From NCBI GenBank assembly GCA_041228335.1, contig CP166130.1:610638-674637 (forward strand): DNA of 64,000 nucleotides, in the 5' to 3' direction. The notes beneath the pieces were generated by a model. It worked only from the letters and a program-made list of their open reading frames with translations. It had not been told where the DNA came from and did not search any database. The DNA comes from Alphaproteobacteria bacterium LSUCC0684. Its GTDB lineage: Bacteria; Pseudomonadota; Alphaproteobacteria; Puniceispirillales; UBA1172. Shown here one piece after another: positions 26,270-32,501 of the stretch. The translations under genes and the position numbers were made by a program. Numbering within the stretch: position 1 is the first letter of the stretch; each line of letters begins with the position of its first letter.

Positions 26270-28245
26270 GCGGCGGTTCTTGTCACGTTGATGGTGGCGG
26301 CGGCCCGGATTTCAAGCGTTGCAGCGATGGAACCCTTGCTGCCATCCTCATAAGTCACTTCGGTTTTGGTATAAATGGATGCTGAACCGTTGTAGAGCGC
26401 CTCGATCAGGTCACCATATTTATCGGCAATGATGTTGCGGCGAACCTTGCGGGTGCGGGTCAGCTCCCCGTCATCGGCGTCAAGTTCCTTATGCAGGATC
26501 AGAAACCGGTGGATCTGGCAGCCTGCCAGCATCTCATCTTCAGCAAGCGACGCGTTGACCTCTTCGACATGGCTCTGGATGGTGGCGTAGACCTGGGGCA
26601 GGGCGGCGAGTTCCTGATAGGAGCCATAGGCGATATTGTTGCGTTCCGCCCAGTTTCCCACCGCCTGAAGATCGATATTGATAAACGCCGTGCATTCATC
26701 GCGGTTGTCACCAAAGATCACGGCTTCGAGGATGTTGGGGTAGAATTTCAGCTTGTTTTCAACATATTTGGGGGCAAACAGGCTGCCGTTCTTCATCTTG
26801 CCGACATCCTTGGCGCGGTCGATGATGCGCAGATGGCCGCTTTCCTTTTCGATGAAGCCCGCATCCCCCGTGGCAACCCAGCCTTCCTTGTCTTTCGTCT
26901 TTTTCGTGCTGGCCGGATTTTTGTAATATTCAACAAACGTGCCGGGGGAGCGATAATGCACCTCACCGTTGTCGTCGATGCGGATTTCAACCCCCGGGGT
27001 CGGGATGCCCACCGTATCGGACCGCACCTGACCATCGGGATGCTGGGTGATGAAGACGCTGGCTTCGGTCTGGCCGTAAAGCTGCTTGAGATTGATTCCA
27101 AGCGAGCGATAAAACTCAAAGATCTCGGGGCCGATAGCCTCACCTGCGGTGTATCCGACCCGAACCTTTGACAGGCCGAGTGTGTTTTTAAGCGGACCAT
27201 AAACAAGAATGCCGCCGAGCCGGTATTTGAACCGGTCCATGAAGCCGACCTCCTCGCCATCGAGGATTGAGCCGCCGACGCGCCTTGCGTGGTCCATGAA
27301 ATAATTGAAGATACGCTGCTTGAAGGTGCCGGCATCTTCCATCCGGATCAGCACGGTGGTCAGCACGGTTTCAAAATACCTTGGCGGCGCAAAGAAATAG
27401 CTGGGCCCGATTTCGCGCAGATCATGCTGCATCGTGTCCGTGGATTCCGGGCAGTTGACGCAAAAGCCGCACCAGCTCGCCTGACCGATCGAAAAGATGA
27501 AATCCCCCACCCAGGCCATGGGCAGATAAGCGAGCACGCTGTCGGTTGCGCGCAGGCCATCGAAATCACTCGACGATCGGGAGGTGGAAATCACGTTGTG
27601 ATGCGAAAGCACAACCCCCTTGGGCTGGCCGGTTGTCCCGGATGTGTAGAGCATCGCGCAGGTACTGTCCCCATGCTGGCTTTCCATTCGGCGTTTGAGT
27701 TCCGCCTGATGCTTGCCCCGGGTTTCCCGACCGAGTTCCTGGAGGACGGAATATTTGCACAGGCGCACATGGTCATATTTGCGCATGCCCCGCGGGTCTA
27801 TGTAGATGACCCATTCGAGATCCTTGAGCTGGTCCTGAATTTCAAGAACCTTGTCAACCTGCTCCTGGTTTTCGGCAATGATGAACCTGGCGTTGCAATG
27901 CTGCAGCACAAAGGCCATCTCGGTTGCAACGGAATCCTGATAGATCGGAACCGGAACAGCCCCGGCGGACTGGGCTGAAATCATGGCCCAGTAAAAATAT
28001 GGTCTGTTGCGGCCGATCAGGGCAATATGATCGCCTTCGTTCAACCCAAGTTCGATGAGGCCGAGTGCAAGAGCGTCAATGGCTTCACCGGATTCCTTCC
28101 AGGTCCAGCTTTGCCAGATGCCGAATTCCTTTTCGCGATAGGCGGCTTGATCCGGAATCCGGCTAACGTGATGGGCAATAAGCTTCGGGACCGTATCAAG
28201 GTTGCCTTTAGCCACATCATCCGGACGCGTGCCTGCGTCAGTCAT
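26266..28245 (-). CDS. long-chain-type acyl-CoA synthetase linked to Liv transporter
   Basis: A 659-residue ANL ligase of the long-chain (FadD15/ACSL) type: MLYTSGTTGQPKGVVLSHHN (A3), LYGQTEASVF (A5), ATGDAGFIEKESGHLRIIDR (A7), and a C-terminus with LTRTRKVRRN and the usual Lys. ATG at 28245 with GGGAGA six bases upstream is preferred to an in-frame start at 28341. It is first in the ten-gene run that includes livGHMKF and a second, PaaK-type ligase. Activation of a carboxylic acid brought in by the transporter is the obvious inference, but the acid is unknown. Confidence 0.9.
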   Translation of the reverse strand: MTDAGTRPDDVAKGNLDTVPKLIAHHVSRIPDQAAYREKEFGIWQSWTWKESGEAIDALALGLIELGLNEGDHIALIGRNRPYFYWAMISAQSAGAVPVPIYQDSVATEMAFVLQHCNARFIIAENQEQVDKVLEIQDQLKDLEWVIYIDPRGMRKYDHVRLCKYSVLQELGRETRGKHQAELKRRMESQHGDSTCAMLYTSGTTGQPKGVVLSHHNVISTSRSSSDFDGLRATDSVLAYLPMAWVGDFIFSIGQASWCGFCVNCPESTDTMQHDLREIGPSYFFAPPRYFETVLTTVLIRMEDAGTFKQRIFNYFMDHARRVGGSILDGEEVGFMDRFKYRLGGILVYGPLKNTLGLSKVRVGYTAGEAIGPEIFEFYRSLGINLKQLYGQTEASVFITQHPDGQVRSDTVGIPTPGVEIRIDDNGEVHYRSPGTFVEYYKNPASTKKTKDKEGWVATGDAGFIEKESGHLRIIDRAKDVGKMKNGSLFAPKYVENKLKFYPNILEAVIFGDNRDECTAFINIDLQAVGNWAERNNIAYGSYQELAALPQVYATIQSHVEEVNASLAEDEMLAGCQIHRFLILHKELDADDGELTRTRKVRRNIIADKYGDLIEALYNGSASIYTKTEVTYEDGSKGSIAATLEIRAAATINVTRTAA

Positions 28246-28418
28246 CCGCAATCTCCCTGCCCTAATTCCAATTTGCTTGGATTGTTCCTGTTTTCCAATT
28301 AGGTTAACATCCAGTCTGACCTTGTAAATAGGTCTTCGCAAATTTTCTTGCCTCTGGCGGATATGATAAAGACCTTCCCGACACCTGAGGCCAGGGGTTG
28401 AATTTTCTGGAGAATGCC

Positions 28419-29420
28419 GTGATTGAGAACCCCCTGTACTCTTCCTCGCTGACGTTGCCGCTTATTGTCGCACCCATGTTCCTGTCGTCGGGACCTGAAC
28501 TGGTGACCGCCTGCTGCCGTGCCGGTGTCGTCGGCACGTTCCCGGCCCATAATCAGCGCACCACCGAAGGTTTCGGGGAATGGCTCGAGGCAATCGAGGG
28601 GAATCTTGCGGCTTTCGAGCGTGAAAGCGGATGCAGGCCTGCCCCTTACGGTGTCAACCTTATCGTCCACCGGTCTAATGCCAAACTTGAGGATGAACTT
28701 GCGCTCTGCGTCAAACATGAAGTGCCGATCATCATCACATCCCTTGGCGCGGTCAGTGATCTGGTGGATGCGGTCCATGGGTATGGCGGTATCGTTCTTC
28801 ATGACGTGATCAGCCTGCGCCATGCCCGCAAAGCGGCGGCGGCCGGAGTTGACGGGCTGATTGCTGTTTCAGCAGGTGCCGGCGGGCATACCGGCCAGGC
28901 CAATCCTTTCGCGCTGGTGCATGAAATACGGGCCTTTTTCGACGGGCATATTGTTTTGTCCGGGTCTCTCTCCAGCGGAGCGGATGTTGCCGCAGCGCAG
29001 GTGATGGGGGCGGATTACGCCTATATGGGGACACGTTTCATCGCCACACGCGAGTCCATGTCAGCCGAAGAATATAAGGACATGATCGTGGCCGCGACTG
29101 CCGCCGATATCGTCAGCACCAAGGCGGTGACCGGCGTGAATGCAAATTTCATCGCCCAGAGTCTGGAAAAGGCCGGGATTGATATCGATTCCCTGCCGGA
29201 ACATGGCGAGATGGATATCAACGCCGAACTGGGCGAAGCATTGAAGGAATCCAATACAGCAAAGCCCTGGCGAGATATATGGTCTGCTGGCCACGGGGTC
29301 GGCAGTGTCGAGGATGTTCCCGGGGTTGAGGAACTGGTGCAACGGCTCAAAGGTGAATATCTTGAAGCCGTCGAAGCCCAGCGCGCCCGCGCCCGGGCCT
29401 ATGGAGGCGACGGATGCTGA
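28419..29420 (+). CDS. nitronate monooxygenase-family flavoprotein
   Basis: A 333-residue FMN TIM-barrel enzyme of the 2-nitropropane dioxygenase family. It opens with LTLPLIVAPMFLSSGPELV, contains SAGAGGHTGQANPFALVHEI (the phosphate-binding/His motif, about residue 150), SGSLSSGADVAAAQVMGADY and YMGTRFIATRES, all standard. It oxidises nitronates such as propionate-3-nitronate to semialdehydes. A GTG at 28419 with GGAG six bases upstream is preferred to a TTG at 28398. It diverges from the ligase operon, with a 173-bp gap between starts. Its stop overlaps the start of a 24-codon ORF. Confidence 0.92.
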   Translation: MIENPLYSSSLTLPLIVAPMFLSSGPELVTACCRAGVVGTFPAHNQRTTEGFGEWLEAIEGNLAAFERESGCRPAPYGVNLIVHRSNAKLEDELALCVKHEVPIIITSLGAVSDLVDAVHGYGGIVLHDVISLRHARKAAAAGVDGLIAVSAGAGGHTGQANPFALVHEIRAFFDGHIVLSGSLSSGADVAAAQVMGADYAYMGTRFIATRESMSAEEYKDMIVAATAADIVSTKAVTGVNANFIAQSLEKAGIDIDSLPEHGEMDINAELGEALKESNTAKPWRDIWSAGHGVGSVEDVPGVEELVQRLKGEYLEAVEAQRARARAYGGDGC

Positions 29421-29488
29421 ACGCCTTTGTCTTCAACGCCGATGCCCGCGCAACCTACAGGCGCGGTATCCGTGGGGCGGCGTGGTGA
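29414..29488 (+). CDS. tiny ORF (24 aa) coupled to nitronate monooxygenase
   Basis: ATG at 29414 overlaps the TGA of the monooxygenase (ATGCTGA), and its own TGA (29486-29488) overlaps the ATG of the next small gene (TGATG). The predicted peptide is LNAFVFNADARATYRRGIRG-like, basic and not recognised. It could be a real micropeptide or simply a translational-coupling bridge that carries ribosomes to the 53-aa gene. Confidence 0.25.
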   Translation: MLNAFVFNADARATYRRGIRGAAW

Positions 29489-29649
29489 TGAAACCGAAAC
29501 CGCCACCCGGGCGTGAAGATCGCCAGCGCCGCCTGATGGGGCCTGTTCTGGATGTGTTCGACCATCTGCATGGCAAGGGCTGGGTCACGCTGATCGGCAT
29601 TGTTGCGCTGATCGTGCTGGTGGTGATGTCCTTCTGGCCGGGGATCTGA
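29488..29649 (+). CDS. small single-pass membrane protein, 53 aa
   Basis: Not recognised by name. The N-terminal 17 residues are Pro/Arg/Lys-rich (PKPPPGREDRQRR), followed by an amphipathic stretch and one membrane helix (WVTLIGIVALIVLVVMSFW) at the C-terminus. The layout, basic cytoplasmic tail plus one helix, is that of small inner-membrane proteins. It ends 29 bp from the convergent rlmB stop. Start overlap with the upstream 24-codon ORF suggests coupling to the nitronate monooxygenase. Confidence 0.5.
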   Translation: MKPKPPPGREDRQRRLMGPVLDVFDHLHGKGWVTLIGIVALIVLVVMSFWPGI

Positions 29650-29678
29650 CTTGATCGGCAAGGATGCCGGTTCCAGCC

Positions 29679-30563
29679 TCAGGGCTGAACGGCGAAAAGT
29701 GCAACCGCGGCGGCGTTGGAAACATTGAGGGATTCCGCATCATCATCAATCGGGATGCGCACCAGCAGATCCGCGCGTTCAGTCGTCAGCCGTCTGAGGC
29801 CCTTGCCTTCGGCGCCAAGCACGAGACCAAGCCGTTGTTCGGTGGCGAGGTGCTGGATCGGGGTTGTCCCCTGGGCGGTGAGTCCGGCAATTGTAAACCC
29901 GTGATCCTTCAGCTTTTCCATCGCCTGGGCAAGGTTGGTCACGCGAATGAGCGGAATATGTTCTGCCGCGCCTGAGGCGGCTCTGAGCATGGTCGCGTTT
30001 TCTTCCGGGCAATGGCGGTCGGTGGTGATGATTGCCGCCGCGCGAAACGCCCGGGCAGATCGCATGATCGCGCCGATATTCCGGGTGTCGGTGATCTGAT
30101 CGAGGAGCAGCACGAGCGGCCGTTCAGGCAGGTCCTGACCCAGCCAGTCATCAAGATGCGGGGCCGCAAGCGGGGCGGCGATGACGATAACGCCCTGATG
30201 GACGGCTTTATCCTCGCTATCAAGGCTCGCGGCCATGGTGATCTTGTCCATCATTATCGGGGCGGGATGCGAGGCCTCGAGTTCAAGCGACTGAAACCAT
30301 TCAGTATGGCCCGGGTCCAGATATATCGCCGAAATACGGCGTTTCGGGTTGCACAAGGCAGACAAGGCGGCATGACGCCCCCAGATCATGACCTTGCCTG
30401 GGGGGCAGGAAATCATCCGCTCGGGCAGGGTTTTTTGTCTCTTCTCCGGCGTTGCGGAGGAGGTGCCCGACCTTGTGGGCGGGCGTTTCTGGCGGCGTGA
30501 TTTCATATCGCCGGGTTTCGCATTGGCCCGGGGATGGGTTCTGGTGTGCTTATTTTTTCGCAT
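29679..30563 (-). CDS. rlmB: 23S rRNA 2'-O-methyltransferase, TrmH/SpoU family (RlmB)
   Basis: A 294-residue SPOUT methyltransferase that 2'-O-methylates guanosine 2251 of 23S rRNA. It has a basic N-terminal tail of about 55 residues, a substrate-binding domain starting MIWGRHAALSAL, and the SPOUT core: LDQITDTRNIGAIMRSARAF (motif 1, catalytic Asn/Arg), LGAEGKGLRRLT (motif 2) and IPIDDDAESLNVSNAAAVAL (motif 3, the knot). The frame is open to 30674, but ATG at 30563 fits better because the promoter of tRNA-Tyr overlaps the longer version. It is divergent from tRNA-Tyr/tuf, a common neighbourhood in alphaproteobacteria. Confidence 0.92.
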   Translation of the reverse strand: MRKNKHTRTHPRANAKPGDMKSRRQKRPPTRSGTSSATPEKRQKTLPERMISCPPGKVMIWGRHAALSALCNPKRRISAIYLDPGHTEWFQSLELEASHPAPIMMDKITMAASLDSEDKAVHQGVIVIAAPLAAPHLDDWLGQDLPERPLVLLLDQITDTRNIGAIMRSARAFRAAAIITTDRHCPEENATMLRAASGAAEHIPLIRVTNLAQAMEKLKDHGFTIAGLTAQGTTPIQHLATEQRLGLVLGAEGKGLRRLTTERADLLVRIPIDDDAESLNVSNAAAVALFAVQP

Positions 30564-30581
30564 TATCTGGTGACTTTCATA

Positions 30582-30610
30582 TTGACAAAACCGCTGGGCT
30601 TTCCTACCAC
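30582..30610 (+). promoter_or_regulatory. putative sigma-70 promoter for tRNA-Tyr/tuf
   Basis: A perfect TTGACA (30582-30587) is followed after 17 bp by TACCAC (30605-30610). It lies about 70 bp before tRNA-Tyr, inside the longer reading of rlmB, and points toward tRNA-Tyr and tuf. The -10 box is weak. Confidence 0.45.
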
Positions 30611-30682
30611 GCTTGACCATGGACTCGTATCGGATGCCCGCAGATTGTATCACAGGGTTTTCCGGAGAGTTCAAACATTTAT

Positions 30683-30767
30683 GGTGGGGTGGCCGAGTGG
30701 TTAAAGGCAGCAGACTGTAAATCTGCCCGCGTAGCGTACGTAGGTTCGAATCCTACCCCCACCACCA
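30683..30767 (+). tRNA. tRNA-Tyr(GUA)
   Basis: Class II tRNA of 85 nt with long variable arm. Acceptor GGTGGGG/CCCCACC, D-arm with GTGGTTAAAGGC, anticodon stem-loop GCAGACTGTAAATCTGC with GTA, variable arm CCGCGTAGCGTACG, T-arm GTAGGTTCGAATCCTAC, discriminator A, encoded CCA. It is followed 60 bp later by tuf. Confidence 0.97.
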
Positions 30768-30827
30768 CTTTTACGACCGGGCAGATCAAGAGCTGCCAGT
30801 GCATACACCTGAAGGAGAAACAGGGCG

Positions 30828-32018
30828 ATGTCGAAGGAAAAGTTTGATCGAAGCAAGCCGCATGTAAACATCGGCACGATAGGGCACGTTGACCATGGCA
30901 AGACGACGCTGACGGCGGCGATCACGAAGGTGATGGCGGAATCCGGAGGTGCGGAGTTTCAGGCGTATGACCAGATTGACAAGGCGCCCGAAGAGCGCGC
31001 TCGCGGTATCACGATATCGACGGCACATGTTGAGTATGAGACGTCCAATCGTCATTATGCGCATGTTGACTGCCCGGGTCACGCGGATTACGTGAAGAAC
31101 ATGATCACGGGTGCGGCGCAGATGGATGGAGCGATCCTTGTTGTATCCGCGGCGGATGGACCGATGCCGCAGACGCGTGAGCACATTCTCCTGGCGCGTC
31201 AGGTAGGTGTTCCGGCGCTTGTTGTGTTCATGAACAAGACCGATCAGGTTGACGATGAGGAGTTGTTGGAGCTGGTTGAGCTTGAGATCAGGGAGCTTCT
31301 GTCGAGCTATGATTTCCCTGGAGACGATATTCCGATCGTGAAGGGTTCGGCGCTTGCGGCGCTTGAAGGGACGAATGATGCGATCGGGAAATCGGCGATC
31401 GAGGAGTTGATGGCGGCGGTAGATGGGTATATTCCGCAGCCGGATCGTCCGAAGGATCAGCCGTTCCTGATGCCGATCGAGGATGTGTTCTCGATTTCGG
31501 GTCGCGGGACGGTGGTGACGGGCCGTATCGAGCGTGGCATGGTGAAGGTCGGCGAAGAGATCGAGATTGTCGGGATCAAGGCGACGGAGAAGACGACCTG
31601 CACGGGTGTTGAGATGTTCCGGAAGCTGCTGGATCAGGGCGAGGCCGGAGACAATGTCGGGGTTCTGCTTCGTGGCACGAAGCGTGAGGAAGTTGAGCGC
31701 GGGCAGGTTCTGGCGGCGCCCGGATCGATCACGCCGCATACGGAGTTCAAGGCGGAAGCGTATATCCTGACGAAGGATGAAGGTGGACGTCATACGCCGT
31801 TTTTCTCGAACTATCGTCCGCAGTTTTATTTCCGGACGACGGATGTGACGGGATCGGTGACACTGCCGGAAGGGACGGAGATGGTGATGCCCGGGGACAA
31901 TATTGCGATGACGGTAGAGCTGATCGCGCCGATCGCGATGGATGAAGGTCTTCGCTTTGCCATCCGCGAAGGTGGCCGTACCGTCGGCGCCGGCGTCGTC
32001 TCAAGCATCGTTAAGTAG
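30828..32018 (+). CDS. tuf: translation elongation factor Tu
   Basis: A 396-residue GTPase that delivers aminoacyl-tRNA to the ribosome. G1 [10 protein letters not shown]2 RGITI, G3 DCPGH and G4 NKTD are intact; domains II and III follow at normal length. GGAGA lies upstream of the ATG. Codon choice is unusual for the window: many GCG, ACG, GAT and TTG codons with a long open antisense frame, which may reflect expression-related bias or gene conversion with a second tuf copy in the str operon (not in view). It is flanked by tRNA-Tyr and tRNA-Trp. Confidence 0.98.
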   Translation: MSKEKFDRSKPHVNIGTIGHVDHGKTTLTAAITKVMAESGGAEFQAYDQIDKAPEERARGITISTAHVEYETSNRHYAHVDCPGHADYVKNMITGAAQMDGAILVVSAADGPMPQTREHILLARQVGVPALVVFMNKTDQVDDEELLELVELEIRELLSSYDFPGDDIPIVKGSALAALEGTNDAIGKSAIEELMAAVDGYIPQPDRPKDQPFLMPIEDVFSISGRGTVVTGRIERGMVKVGEEIEIVGIKATEKTTCTGVEMFRKLLDQGEAGDNVGVLLRGTKREEVERGQVLAAPGSITPHTEFKAEAYILTKDEGGRHTPFFSNYRPQFYFRTTDVTGSVTLPEGTEMVMPGDNIAMTVELIAPIAMDEGLRFAIREGGRTVGAGVVSSIVK

Positions 32019-32026
32019 GTGCGAAT

Positions 32027-32102
32027 AGGAGTGTAGCTCAATTGGTAGAGCACCGGTCTCCAAAACCGGGGGCTGGGGGTTCGAGTCCCTCCACTCCTGC
32101 CA
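32027..32102 (+). tRNA. tRNA-Trp(CCA)
   Basis: 76-nt cloverleaf 8 bp after tuf: acceptor AGGAGTG/CACTCCT, D-arm GCTCAATTGGTAGAGC, anticodon stem-loop CCGGTCTCCAAAACCGG with CCA, T-loop TTCGAGT, discriminator G, encoded CCA. It is co-transcribed with tuf. Confidence 0.97.
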
Positions 32103-32111
32103 CGAATACAA

Positions 32112-32143
32112 AAAACCCCGGGGCAATTCCCCGGGGTTTTTTT
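32112..32143 (+). terminator. Rho-independent terminator after tuf/tRNA-Trp
   Basis: AAAACCCCGGGG, a CAATT loop, CCCCGGGGTTTT and a further TTT form a 12-bp perfect stem followed by a T tract, starting 10 bp after the tRNA CCA. It ends the tRNA-Tyr/tuf/tRNA-Trp transcript, so secE is not read from here. Confidence 0.95.
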
Positions 32144-32501
32144 GATCTGATAAGCTAAGCTTTTTCTAATCATAATAAAAAATTAACTTTTTAACTTCTA
32201 TGCCATGGGTTGATCTGTCCGTGGGAAGGGTTTGCATTCTGTTGGAATTATGCGCTCATTATATTGTGCTATAACAGGTGGGGAAGGGGGGCCGTTCAGT
32301 GAAAAAAATCGTGTTTTGTTCACTTTAAATTAACCAATTTATCGTAGCCTGAACATCAAGTCTGTTTCAGCAGTATCACCAGATATTGACTATAAGCTGT
32401 GGTTTTTGAAGTTGTGGATTTTGGCGTCAGATGTTGTTTCGTGATGGTTGTTGGCGGATTTGTGATGAGATCAGCACGAACAAAACACAGGATGCAAGAC
32501 C
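32144..32501. promoter_or_regulatory. AT-rich upstream region with a dyad before the lipoprotein gene
   Basis: No gene is visible in these 358 bp. The region is clearly more AT-rich than its surroundings and includes an interrupted dyad AGTGAA-N15-TTCACT (32298-32303 / 32319-32324). It presumably carries the promoter of the cadherin-like lipoprotein gene; no convincing -35/-10 pair with correct spacing was found. Confidence 0.35.

Noticed and set aside
30786..31793. 335-codon antisense frame over tuf
   Set aside because: Arg/Leu/His-rich translation with no family features; produced by the strong codon bias of tuf.
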